Below the pieces are notes generated by a model that worked only from the letters and a program-made list of their open reading frames with translations, made no database searches and was not told where the DNA came from. DNA of 64,000 bases from Azospirillum sp. TSH58 (GTDB taxonomy: Bacteria > Pseudomonadota > Alphaproteobacteria > Azospirillales > Azospirillaceae). The position numbers and the translations under genes are program-made. Location: the NCBI RefSeq assembly GCF_003119115.1, contig NZ_CP022363.1, positions 621,001 to 685,000 of the forward strand, in the 5' to 3' direction. Shown in pieces: positions 47,324 to 55,160 of this stretch; positions within the stretch are counted from its first letter, which is position 1, and every line of letters begins with the position of its first letter.

Positions 47324-47868
47324 TTCACCACGCGCAACGGGGGGCGCTGGACCCGGTCTGATGAGGTGCGGTCGGACTGGTCCGACGCCGGCTGGCGCCC
47401 GCCGCCCGTCTTGGCCCGCAGCGCGTCGCGCGCACGGCCCAGGCGGGACATCAGGGTGCCCACGGGGATGCCCAGGCACTCCGCGGCGTCCCGGTAGGAC
47501 ATGCCGTCGAGCGCCACGAGCACCAGGGCCTCCCGCTGTTCGACCGGCAGGGTCATCAGGGCCGCGATGGTCTGGCCGAGATGGACGTGGCTCAACTGCG
47601 CGGGCGGGGAGCCTTCCTCCGCCATCGAGCTGAGCTCGCCGGTCGCCTGGCGTTCGGCCTGCTGGCGCCGCCAGCGGTCCACGAATGTGTTGTGGACGAT
47701 GGCGAGCAGCCACTTGCGCAGATCGCGCCCGTCCGTGAAGGACGACGCCCCCTCGATGGCCTTGACGAGCGCCTCCTGGACAAGGTCCTCCGCCTGATCG
47801 GGGTCGCGCATCAGGACCAGGGCGTAGCGCCTCAGAACGTCCAGATGCTGTCCCAGCTCGTCTCTCAT
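47320..47868 (-). CDS. ECF-family RNA polymerase sigma factor
   Basis: From the ATG at 47868 the protein has 182 residues; in-frame ATGs at 47901 and 47910 are alternatives. Region 2 is LRRYALVLMRDPDQAEDLVQEALVKA with the -10-contacting segment LRKWLLAIVHNTFVDRWRR. Region 4 is LMTLPVEQREALVLVALDGMSYRDAAECLGIPVGTLMSRLGRAR. Translation is coupled to the anti-sigma gene. It is transcribed divergently from the second HU gene. Confidence 0.9.
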   Translation of the reverse strand: MRDELGQHLDVLRRYALVLMRDPDQAEDLVQEALVKAIEGASSFTDGRDLRKWLLAIVHNTFVDRWRRQQAERQATGELSSMAEEGSPPAQLSHVHLGQTIAALMTLPVEQREALVLVALDGMSYRDAAECLGIPVGTLMSRLGRARDALRAKTGGGRQPASDQSDRTSSDRVQRPPLRVVK

Positions 47869-47956
47869 CACCGTCCCGGATTGGTTCTTCACACTCGGCA
47901 TACGGATCATGCCGTGGCTTAATCCGCTCCGGGGGAAAAAATCGCCACGGGATTGG

Positions 47957-48045
47957 CTTGCGCGCGGACGCGGGGCGGAGTAGGTCAGAAGCGCCTGGAG
48001 CCCTGGAGGATGCTGGGGTTCCGCCATGAACAAGGGGAGTAGGGA
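47957..48045 (+). promoter_or_regulatory. Conserved leader of the second HU gene
   Basis: This 89-nt stretch matches 37469-37558 ahead of the first HU gene, apart from about a dozen differences clustered in two short blocks. Here the leader contains a closed 10-codon frame (ATGCTGGGG ... TAG) just ahead of the ribosome-binding site. Confidence 0.6.
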
Positions 48046-48330
48046 ATGACGAAGGCCGATCTCATCGACGCGATCGCCGGCAAGCTGGGCGGCACCAAGG
48101 CCGACGCCGGCAAGGCGCTGGACGCGGTTCTGGAGAGCCTGCAGGACGCGCTGGTCAAGGGGGAGACGGTCAAGCTGCCGGGCTTCGGCCAGTTCGAGAT
48201 CGCCGAGCGCGGCGAGCGCACGGGCCGCAACCCGCAGACCGGTGCGGAGATCAAGATCGCCGCCTCCAAGGCGCCGAAGTTCTCCGCCGGCAAGGCCCTC
48301 AAGGACGCCGTCAACGGCAAGGCCGAGTAA
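48046..48330 (+). CDS. hup: HU-family nucleoid protein, copy 2
   Basis: A 94-residue HU protein identical to that at 37559-37843. The only base differences I find in the coding region are ggcaccaag versus ggcacgaag and accggtgcg versus accggcgcg, both silent. It has the same DNA-binding arm tip RNPQTG. It is followed by its own terminator, which copy 1 lacks, and stands divergent from the sigma factor gene. Confidence 0.95.
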   Translation: MTKADLIDAIAGKLGGTKADAGKALDAVLESLQDALVKGETVKLPGFGQFEIAERGERTGRNPQTGAEIKIAASKAPKFSAGKALKDAVNGKAE

Positions 48331-48364
48331 GCCTTCCGCAAGGACAGTCCTTGTATTGGATGAG

Positions 48365-48389
48365 GGGGCGGCGGCAACGCCGCCCCTTT
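48365..48389 (+). terminator. Terminator of HU copy 2
   Basis: GGGGCGGCG and CGCCGCCCC form a 9-bp stem with a GCAA tetraloop, followed by TTTC, 35 bp after the HU stop. Confidence 0.75.
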
Positions 48390-48416
48390 CGTCTTTCCAA
48401 ATTTCTTGGTGACGTC

Positions 48417-48599
48417 ATGAGCAACAACAGCGTCTATCGCTGGATCAAGGTCGAAGGACGGTGGGAGCCGGCGCAGCAACTGGCCGATGGATCCTATATG
48501 CCGATCGGCGACATCGTGCCGCTGTCCGCCCGCAGCGTGAAGGTCGGCCCGGTGATCGAGCCGCCGCCCCGCAACGCCGCCCCCAAGGACGACGAGTAA
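48417..48599 (+). CDS. Small hypothetical protein, 60 residues
   Basis: Starts at ATG 48417: MSNNSVYRWIKVEGRWEPAQ. It is a soluble acidic-ended peptide (PPPRNAAPKDDE at the C-terminus) with no membrane segment. TTGGTGACGTC precedes the ATG with only a weak ribosome-binding site. It starts 28 bp after the HU terminator. Its convergent neighbour, the response regulator, ends 10 bp away. No function can be assigned. Confidence 0.55.
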   Translation: MSNNSVYRWIKVEGRWEPAQQLADGSYMPIGDIVPLSARSVKVGPVIEPPPRNAAPKDDE

Positions 48600-48609
48600 A
48601 CCCCGCCTC

Positions 48610-48984
48610 TCACTCGGAGGGCCGGGCGTGGCCGAGCATGGCGCGGACGGCGCCGATCGCGGCCTGGAAGCTGAAGGGCTTGTGCAGGACGCGCAGCCGC
48701 TCCGACTCCGGGTGCCAGAGGGCGCCGCTGTCGGCGGTCATGACGATCACCGGCAGGGTCGGCCGCCGCGCCCGGGTCCGGCGAATCAGCTCGTTTCCAT
48801 CCATCACCGGCATGCGCAGGTCGGTCATCAGCAGCGACGCCGGGCCGCTTTCCAGGGCGGTGATGGCTTCCAACCCGTTGTGGGTCAGCGTGACGCGCAG
48901 CCCCTGGCCTTCCAGCGTGTCGGCAAGGGCCAGGGCTTCGAGGCGTTCATCCTCGGCGACGAGGATGTGCGGAACGGACTCCAT
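48610..48984 (-). CDS. Single-domain response regulator
   Basis: A 124-residue receiver-only protein from the ATG at 48984. The acidic pair is in ILVAEDERLEALAL, the phospho-acceptor Asp in LLMTDLRMPVMDGNELI, the Thr in VIVMTADSG, and the Lys in VLHKPFSFQ. There is no output domain, so it probably works by phosphotransfer or protein contact (CheY/DivK-like). No kinase is adjacent; the next gene upstream on the same strand is a Crp/Fnr regulator. Confidence 0.88.
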   Translation of the reverse strand: MESVPHILVAEDERLEALALADTLEGQGLRVTLTHNGLEAITALESGPASLLMTDLRMPVMDGNELIRRTRARRPTLPVIVMTADSGALWHPESERLRVLHKPFSFQAAIGAVRAMLGHARPSE

Positions 48985-49084
48985 GGTTCGGCCTGACAAT
49001 GCAACGCAAAGGGAGTAAGGGGTACGTTGCGGCCGGCCGAATGGATTTCCCCTGATTGCGGAGGGTGATCGAGAAGTCGGGGAT

Positions 49085-49120
49085 CAGGCGCAGTGGTTCA
49101 GGCGCAGTGGTTCAGGCGCA
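49085..49120. repeat. 14-bp tandem repeat at the end of the Crp/Fnr gene
   Basis: caggcgcagtggtt occurs twice in tandem with a partial third copy that forms the last codons and stop of the Crp/Fnr gene. On the minus strand each unit carries a TGA. Confidence 0.85.
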
Positions 49121-49843
49121 ATCGGCGAGGTCGGCCAGGGCGTCGGCGTCCAGCAGCTCGACCCGGCCGCCGTCCAGGATGCGGATCAGGCGCGAGGTCT
49201 TCAGCTTGGTGAAGCCGCGGGACACCGTCTCCGTGGTCAGGCCGAGATGGTCGGCGATGTCGCAGCGGCTCATCGGCAGGGCGATGGCCCGGCCGGCACC
49301 GGCGCGGCGGCTCAGCGCCAGCAGGAAGCTGGCCAGCTTTTCCAGCGCCGACTTGCGGCCCAGCAGCAGCATCTGGTCCTGCGCCGCCACCAACTCGGAG
49401 GTGGTGACCGACAGCAGCCGGCGGGCCAGGGCGGGCTGGGAGTCCAGCAGGGAGTCGAGCTGGCAGCGCGGGATGCGCTGGACGGTGGAGGCGGTGATCG
49501 CCTCGGCCGAGTAGAGGTAGCGGTCGGCGAAGGCCAGCCCGACCATGTCGCCGGCCTGGAGGAAGCCGATGATCTGGCGGCGGCCGTCCGGCAGCAGCTT
49601 GTAGAGGCGGATCATGCCGTCCACCACGCGGAAGACGGCGTCGGCGGCCTCGCCCTCGGCGAAGATGGACTGCTCGCGGTCGAACACCCGGAACTGGGCG
49701 ATGGCGGCCAGGGGGTCGGTGTCGTTGGCGGCGAAGCCGGCGGCGGGACGGGAGGGGGCGACACGCGGCATCGCCATCGCGGCGGCCTGATGGCCGGGCA
49801 GAACACGCGTCGGCTGGGCGGCGATGGCGGTGTGAGCGTGCAT
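49112..49843 (-). CDS. Crp/Fnr-family transcriptional regulator (FixK-like)
   Basis: A 243-residue regulator: about 45 variable N-terminal residues, a cyclic-nucleotide-binding-type beta-barrel (FDREQSIFAEGEAADAVFRVVDG), a dimerisation helix and a Crp/Fnr helix-turn-helix (MSRCDIADHLGLTTETVSRGFTKLK). The recognition helix has the E-x-x-S-R pattern that reads TTGA-N6-TCAA sites. The four Cys that ligate the FNR iron-sulfur cluster are missing; the only Cys are near the domain boundaries and the C-terminus. It therefore resembles FixK/Dnr-type members that do not sense oxygen directly. It could act on the box at 29786, which is speculative. Confidence 0.88.
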   Translation of the reverse strand: MHAHTAIAAQPTRVLPGHQAAAMAMPRVAPSRPAAGFAANDTDPLAAIAQFRVFDREQSIFAEGEAADAVFRVVDGMIRLYKLLPDGRRQIIGFLQAGDMVGLAFADRYLYSAEAITASTVQRIPRCQLDSLLDSQPALARRLLSVTTSELVAAQDQMLLLGRKSALEKLASFLLALSRRAGAGRAIALPMSRCDIADHLGLTTETVSRGFTKLKTSRLIRILDGGRVELLDADALADLADCA

Positions 49844-50043
49844 GTCGGGCCCCTCGGCTTTCGTGGAAGCGGCCCGTCCCCGTGGGGCAACCGCTCGATG
49901 AGCCGAAATTACGCGCTGCGGGGTACCCTGTGCAGTTCGGTCTTGTACCTAAGGGGCTTTGCGTACGTAAGACTACCTACGGGCCATTGCGGGCGCGCGG
50001 CGGGCGAGGGGCAGGCAGGGGGCAGACGGGGGCCAGACGGCCT

Positions 50044-51360
50044 TCACCCCCCATGCACCAGCCGTTCGAACAGGTCCTCCGACCCCATCTGTCCGCCCTT
50101 GAGCATCAGCTCGACGCCGTCGGTGGGCGGGTGCGCGCTGTGGGTCAGGCTGACCGTCACGCCGGGGCTGAGCGCCGTCCGGTAGGACAGGCCCCACAGG
50201 CCCAGCGCCTTCACCGCCTTGCTGGAGGTGTCGCCCCCGGCGATGCCCAGGCGGCGCAGCGGCACCTTGCGGGCGACCGAGGCGACGAAGTCCGCCGTCG
50301 CGTCGGCGATGGCGGCGGATTGGGCGGTGTCGGGCGCCTCGCCCTCCGCCGGGGCGGTCCACACCAGCACGTTCCGGCCCTGGCCCAGGAGGCCCGCGAT
50401 CTCGCTCCGCAGCCGTTCGCGGTAGGCGTCGTCGTGGCACAGGGCGCCGGCGTCCGTCGGCATCCGGTGGAAGGAGGAGGCCGCGGCGATCTGCTTGCGC
50501 GTGACCGGCGACAGGCTGCCGGCCAGCACGAAGACCGGTCCCTCCGCCGGGGCCAGGGGCGCGTCGCCGACGGTGTCGTCGCGCTCCCATTGGGTGGCCA
50601 GAGCCTGGACCACGCCGCTCGGCCCGACCGCCAGAAGGGGGGAGCGCCGCGCCCGCTCCCAGATCAGCCGCCCGGCGGGCGCCAGATCCTCCGCCCGGGC
50701 GATGTCCAGGAGGACGGCGGGAGCACCGCCCGCCACCATCCGGTCCAGCTTTTCGTCCAGTTCCCCGGCGTCCAGCCCGTAATCCGGGTAGTGCAGGGCG
50801 CCCATCCCCTCCAGCCTCTGCGCGGCGAGATGGAGGCGCAGGTCGGCCTCCGTCATCGGGGTCACCGGATGGGCCTTCATGGTCGGGTGGCGGTCGATGC
50901 GATGGACCGTCCCGCCGGTGCCCGCCGCGGCGAACAGCGTGCTGAACAGGCAGTAGCGCCCGATGTTCGGCTGGCCGCCGACCACCGGCAGGAAGGGATT
51001 GGGGAAGAAGGGCCGCAGGGCCGCCGCCGCCGCCCCGATGCTGCCGACCCGCGGCGCGCTGTCGAAGGTGGAGCAGCATTTGTAATGCATCACCGCCACG
51101 CCGAGCCCGGCGAAGAAGCGCCCCACCGGCTCCAGCTCCGCCCGCAGGGCCTCCGGGTCCATGGTGCGCGACGCCCCGGCGATCCCCAGAGCGTCCAGCG
51201 GGCCGAGGCCGGCCAACCGCTCCGCGTCGGGGATCTCCAGCAGAAGCAGCGCCCGCTGCCCGGCCTTCGCCAGGGTGGCCAGAGTGTCCGTGGCCCCGGT
51301 GAAGTCGTCCCCGTACCAGCCCAGACGGGGGCCGGGCCGGGGCGGCGGATGCTCCGTCAC
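50044..51360 (-). CDS. Four-carbon acid sugar kinase family protein (DUF1537), OiaK-like
   Basis: A 438-residue protein from GTG 51360, whose first bases overlap the RuBisCO-like protein stop (GTGA). The N-terminal substrate domain shows GDDFTGATD at residues 17-25 and the C-terminal nucleotide-binding domain shows LAGSLSPVTRKQI and GGDTSSKAVKAL, the two hallmarks of the DUF1537 kinases (DtnK, LtnK, OtnK, OiaK). These enzymes phosphorylate C4-C5 acid sugars with ATP. Pairing with a RuBisCO-like protein is as in the 3-oxo-isoapionate pathway (OiaK then OiaX), so it probably makes the phosphate that the RuBisCO-like protein uses. Exact substrate unknown. Confidence 0.85.
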   Translation of the reverse strand: MTEHPPPRPGPRLGWYGDDFTGATDTLATLAKAGQRALLLLEIPDAERLAGLGPLDALGIAGASRTMDPEALRAELEPVGRFFAGLGVAVMHYKCCSTFDSAPRVGSIGAAAAALRPFFPNPFLPVVGGQPNIGRYCLFSTLFAAAGTGGTVHRIDRHPTMKAHPVTPMTEADLRLHLAAQRLEGMGALHYPDYGLDAGELDEKLDRMVAGGAPAVLLDIARAEDLAPAGRLIWERARRSPLLAVGPSGVVQALATQWERDDTVGDAPLAPAEGPVFVLAGSLSPVTRKQIAAASSFHRMPTDAGALCHDDAYRERLRSEIAGLLGQGRNVLVWTAPAEGEAPDTAQSAAIADATADFVASVARKVPLRRLGIAGGDTSSKAVKALGLWGLSYRTALSPGVTVSLTHSAHPPTDGVELMLKGGQMGSEDLFERLVHGG

Positions 51361-52628
51361 TTGGCCGCTCCGAAGAACTCCAGGGCGCGCTTCAGCTCCG
51401 GCCGGGTCGCCGCGGCGTCCGGCAGGGCGACGCCCTCGCGCACCGCGGCCCAGGCCTGACGGATGCTCGCCACGCCGGCGGCGGGGCCGTCCGGATGGGC
51501 CATGATGCCGCCGCCGGACATGAACAGCAGGTCGTCCGTCCCCACCGCGTCCCAGGTGACGGGAACGGTCCCGGCCCACTGGCCGGAGGAGAAGGCCGGC
51601 ATCACCACGTCGTCGCAGCCCTCGGCCAGCGGGGCGAGGCAGGACTTGGCGCCGTCGATGACCTCCGCGTCGGGCTGGGCGAACTTGCCCTGGAGACCGT
51701 GGACGTGCATGTGGTCCACCCCGGCCAGCCGCCACAGCGTCTGGTAGGCGTCGAAGCCGATGCCCAGGCTGGGGTGGCGCGACAGGGCGCCGAAGCCGTT
51801 GCGGTGCCCGTGCAGGACCAGCCCGCTGTGCCGGCGCAGCGTCTGCACGGCGGAGAAGCCGCACCAGTTCAGGCTGACCATCACGCAGCTTCCGCCCTCG
51901 CGCTCCACCAGATCGGCGTGGCGGCGCATGGCGTCCGTCTCGTCGCTGATGTTGAAGGCGACCATGACGTGCTTGCCGGTGCGGTCCTGGTGGCGGCGGA
52001 CCCGGTCCATCACCGCCGGCACGCGCTGGGCCAGCGGGGCGTGGATCGGATCGGCGCAGATCTCGTCGTCCTTGATGAAGTCCAGCCCGGCGGCGCAGAG
52101 CGTGCCGACCAGCTCGCCGGTCTCCTCCGCCGACAGGCCGAGGTTCGGCTTGATGATGGAGCCGACCAGCGCCCCGCGCTCCACACCGGTCAGCCGCCGC
52201 GTGCCGGCCACGCCGTGCCGCGGCGCGTCGAACTGTTCGCGGTACGCGGCGGGCAGGCGGACGGAGTCGAGCCGCAGGCCGGTGACCTCGCCCAGGTCGA
52301 ACAGGTTGCCGGCCACCGTCGCGGCCAGCGTCGGCAGGTTGGCGCCGACGTTGCCGGTGGGGAAGCTGATGGTGACACGGGCGCGCCGCCACGGTCCGGG
52401 CCGCTTCTGCCGCTCCAGCCAGCTGTTCGGCAGGCTGGGGGCGGCGGCGGGTTCCAGCTCCTCCACCCGCTCCACCACGGCGCGGGCGCGGGCGCGCAGG
52501 TCGTCCGTCTCGCCGTGGACGCGGGTGAAGGTGCCGCAGGACTGCTCCCCCGCCATGACCTCCGCCACCTTGGCGGGGTCCAGCGGGGTCTCGATCAGAT
52601 AGGTCGCCTCGAAGCTGTCGGACCGCAT
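51357..52628 (-). CDS. RuBisCO-like protein (form IV), OiaX-like candidate
   Basis: A 423-residue RuBisCO large-chain homologue from the ATG at 52628. Aligning by motif, the catalytic residues are retained: Glu28/Thr33 (RuBisCO Glu60/Thr65), Asn108 (Asn123), Lys160 in SIIKPNLG (Lys175), carbamylated Lys186 with Asp188/Glu189 in FIKDDE (Lys201/Asp203/Glu204), His275-Arg276 (His294-Arg295), His308 (His327), loop-6 Lys315 (Lys334) and Ser371-Gly-Gly (Ser379). Differences from true RuBisCO include FNISD after the active-site barrel strand and HGLQGKF in loop 6. No small subunit or phosphoribulokinase is nearby. A decarboxylase or isomerase acting on a phosphorylated acid sugar is expected, as for OiaX. 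Confidence 0.88.
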   Translation of the reverse strand: MRSDSFEATYLIETPLDPAKVAEVMAGEQSCGTFTRVHGETDDLRARARAVVERVEELEPAAAPSLPNSWLERQKRPGPWRRARVTISFPTGNVGANLPTLAATVAGNLFDLGEVTGLRLDSVRLPAAYREQFDAPRHGVAGTRRLTGVERGALVGSIIKPNLGLSAEETGELVGTLCAAGLDFIKDDEICADPIHAPLAQRVPAVMDRVRRHQDRTGKHVMVAFNISDETDAMRRHADLVEREGGSCVMVSLNWCGFSAVQTLRRHSGLVLHGHRNGFGALSRHPSLGIGFDAYQTLWRLAGVDHMHVHGLQGKFAQPDAEVIDGAKSCLAPLAEGCDDVVMPAFSSGQWAGTVPVTWDAVGTDDLLFMSGGGIMAHPDGPAAGVASIRQAWAAVREGVALPDAAATRPELKRALEFFGAAK

Positions 52629-52636
52629 GGCGCTGC

Positions 52637-53176
52637 TCACAGACGGCTGAGGTCGGGGAAGGGCCGGACCGGATCGCGGCCGTCCCAGTCGAGGGAGGCG
52701 TTGCGGATCAGGTCGAACATCTTGCCCTTCGGCCCGGCGACCTCCGACAGCTCGATCACCGTGCCGGGGTGGTACTCGGTGTCGAAATAGACGAAGCGGC
52801 CCTTCTCGCCGACCTCGCCGCTCATCACCGGCTTGAAGCCCTGGCCGGTCAGCCGCTCCAGGTCGGCGTCGTAGTCCTCGGTCCAGTAGGCGACGTGCTG
52901 GAGGCCGGTGCGGCCCGCCTTCAGGAAGTCGCGGTACATCGACGGCGCGTCGTTGCGGGTCTGGATCAGCTCCATCTGGAGCGGGCCGGAGTTGGCGAGC
53001 GCCACCGAGTTGTGAACCTCGTACCGCTCCCCGCGGTAGGTGTAGTTCCTGATCGGAACCCGCTCGTTGTAGAACCACGGGCCGATGCCCAGGGTGCGGC
53101 TCCAGTAATCCATGGCGGCCTCGATGTCGTCGACGACGTAGCCAGCCTGTCGGATCTGGCCGAAGAATCGGCTCAT
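52637..53176 (-). CDS. VOC-superfamily (glyoxalase-fold) enzyme
   Basis: A 179-residue protein from the ATG at 53176 with two betaalphabetabetabeta modules. Expected metal-ligand positions are read as Gln10 (RQAGYVVDD, where His is usual), Glu in MELIQTRND, His in LQHVAYWTEDYDADL, and Glu in TVIELSE. The His-to-Gln change at the first site is seen also in some glyoxalase and epimerase members. The gene lies 8 bp upstream of the RuBisCO-like gene and 44 bp downstream of the TRAP permease. It may isomerise, epimerise or cleave the imported acid before phosphorylation. Function inferred from context only. Confidence 0.85.
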   Translation of the reverse strand: MSRFFGQIRQAGYVVDDIEAAMDYWSRTLGIGPWFYNERVPIRNYTYRGERYEVHNSVALANSGPLQMELIQTRNDAPSMYRDFLKAGRTGLQHVAYWTEDYDADLERLTGQGFKPVMSGEVGEKGRFVYFDTEYHPGTVIELSEVAGPKGKMFDLIRNASLDWDGRDPVRPFPDLSRL

Positions 53177-53220
53177 GAAGGAACTCCTGATTTTATCGTT
53201 ATTGGGGGACCGGCAAGACT

Positions 53221-55071
53221 TCAGTAGGGAAGGAAGCCGGTGGAAATCCACGGAATGGCGGCGACCACGATCAGGCCCACGAGGAGGGCGGCGACGTAGC
53301 CCCAGATGTGCTTCAGACCTTCGTCCGGGCTGACCTTGCTGATGGCGCAGGCGCCGTAGTAGCCGACGCCGAAGGGCGGGGCGAACAGGCCGATGCCCAT
53401 GGCGAAGATCACGACCATCGCGTAATGCACCTCGTGCACCCCGGCGTCGCGGGCGATGGGGAACAGCAGCGGGCCGAACAGGACGATGGCGGGGATGCCC
53501 TCCAGCACGCTGCCCAGGATGATGAAGGCGACGATGGAGATGGCGAGGAAGCCGTAGCCGCCGCCGGGGATGTCGGCCATCCACAGGGCCAGCGCGCGGG
53601 AGAAGCCGGACTGCGTCAGGCCCCAGGCCATGGCGGTGGCGCAGCCGACGATGAAGATGATCGCCCCGGTCAGCGACGCCGTCTCGATCAGCATCGGCTT
53701 CAGCCGCGCCCAGTCGAACTGGCGGTAGACCAGCAGGCCCATGAGGGTGGAGTAGGCGATGCCGATGGTCGACACCTCGGTCGCCGTCGCGACCCCTTCC
53801 ACCACCGCGGCGCGGATGACGAAGGGCAGCAGGATGGCCGGCAGGGCGGCCACGGCCAGACGGGCGATCTCGGAGGCCGGCGGGCGGCGGATGTGGCTCA
53901 GGTCCTCGTGCCGGTAGCGCCACCAGACGACGGCGCAAAGCGCGGCACCCAGAACCACCGCCGGCAGCAGGCCGCCCGCGAACAGCGCCGCGATCGACAC
54001 GCCGGTGACCGAGCCGATGGTGATGAGGACGATGGAGGGCGGGATGGTCTCGGTCTGCGCGCCGGTGGCCGACAGCAGGGCCACGAGGTCGCCCGGAGGG
54101 GCGCCGCGCTTCTTCATCTCCGGGAACAGGACCGGCGCGATGGCCGCCATGTCGGCGATCTTCGAACCGGAAATGCCCGACACCAGATACATCGCCCCGA
54201 TCAGCACGTAGGACAGGCCGCCGCGCACATGGCCGAGCAGGCTGGCGAGGAACTGGATCATGGCGCGGGCCATGCCGGTCATCTCGATCAGCAGGCCGAG
54301 GAAGACGAACAGCGGCACCGCCAGCAGGATCAGGTGCGACATGCCCTCGTCCAGCCGCCCGACCATGACGAGCAGCGGGGTCGAGGTGGTCAGCGCCAGA
54401 TAGCCGAAGGTGGCCAGCGCGAAGGAGAAGGCGATGGGAACGCCGCCGAACACGCAGGCGGCGACCACGCCGACGAAGAAGATGACGAGGTTGGCCTGCC
54501 CCAGCGGCTTCAGCGCCGGCCCGGCCAGCCAGAAGGCGACGGTCACCGCCGCGGTCAGGGCGACCGCCGCCAGGGTCAGCCGCAGGTTGCGCATCCGCAT
54601 CAGGCGGATCAGCGCGACCACGGCCATCAGCCCCAGCCCGGTCGGCAGGGCCGCCGCGCGCCAGGCGTTGCTGATCTCCAGCGCCGGGGTGACGATGAAC
54701 TGCTCCTCCATGGCGTAGTCCAGGGCGGGGTGCAGGATCATCGCCAGGAAGGCGATGGGGGCGGTGATCGCCAGCGTCTCCAGCAGGGTGCGCGCCGTCG
54801 GACCGACGCGGCTGACCAGACCGGTCATCCGCATGTGCTCCCCGCGGCGCAGCGCCACCACGGCGCCCAGCATGGACAGCCACAGGAAGAGGATGGAGGC
54901 CAGCTCGTCCGACCACACCAGCGGCGCGTGGAAGACGTAGCGCGCCGTCACCCCGGCCAGCAGGATGGCGATCTCGGCCAGAACGATGAGGGCGGCCGCG
55001 CCCTCCACCGTCGCCGCGAGGCCGCGGTCCAGCCGATCGGTCCAGGAACCGCCGGACGCGGCCCCTGGCAT
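53221..55071 (-). CDS. TRAP transporter fused small and large permease (DctQM)
   Basis: From the ATG at 55071 (MPGAASGGSWTDRLDRG, with GAGG eight bases upstream) the protein has 616 residues. In-frame TTG 55110 and GTG 55140 would add 13 or 23. The first ~170 residues are the four-span DctQ domain (VFHAPLVWSDELASILFLWLSMLG, RRGEHMRMTGLV). The rest is the 12-span DctM channel (VPLFVFLGLLIEMTGMA, GGLSYVLIGAMYLVSGISGSKIADMAA, PPSIVLITIGSVTG). Sodium-driven uptake of an organic acid together with DctP. Typical substrates are C4 dicarboxylates, sugar acids or keto acids. Confidence 0.9.
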   Translation of the reverse strand: MPGAASGGSWTDRLDRGLAATVEGAAALIVLAEIAILLAGVTARYVFHAPLVWSDELASILFLWLSMLGAVVALRRGEHMRMTGLVSRVGPTARTLLETLAITAPIAFLAMILHPALDYAMEEQFIVTPALEISNAWRAAALPTGLGLMAVVALIRLMRMRNLRLTLAAVALTAAVTVAFWLAGPALKPLGQANLVIFFVGVVAACVFGGVPIAFSFALATFGYLALTTSTPLLVMVGRLDEGMSHLILLAVPLFVFLGLLIEMTGMARAMIQFLASLLGHVRGGLSYVLIGAMYLVSGISGSKIADMAAIAPVLFPEMKKRGAPPGDLVALLSATGAQTETIPPSIVLITIGSVTGVSIAALFAGGLLPAVVLGAALCAVVWWRYRHEDLSHIRRPPASEIARLAVAALPAILLPFVIRAAVVEGVATATEVSTIGIAYSTLMGLLVYRQFDWARLKPMLIETASLTGAIIFIVGCATAMAWGLTQSGFSRALALWMADIPGGGYGFLAISIVAFIILGSVLEGIPAIVLFGPLLFPIARDAGVHEVHYAMVVIFAMGIGLFAPPFGVGYYGACAISKVSPDEGLKHIWGYVAALLVGLIVVAAIPWISTGFLPY

Positions 55072-55160
55072 GGCGCCGCCCTCGTCGAGCGCCGTCGCGT
55101 GGTGAGACAAAGCCGCACCCTCCCTTCCCGTGTTGTCCACAGCTTTTCTTCAGGCCGGCG

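Noticed and set aside
51357..52628. True CO2-fixing RuBisCO
   Set aside because: At 423 residues it is shorter than form I/II chains, loop 6 and flanking motifs differ, and no phosphoribulokinase, small subunit or activase is nearby; the kinase neighbour points to a form IV role.
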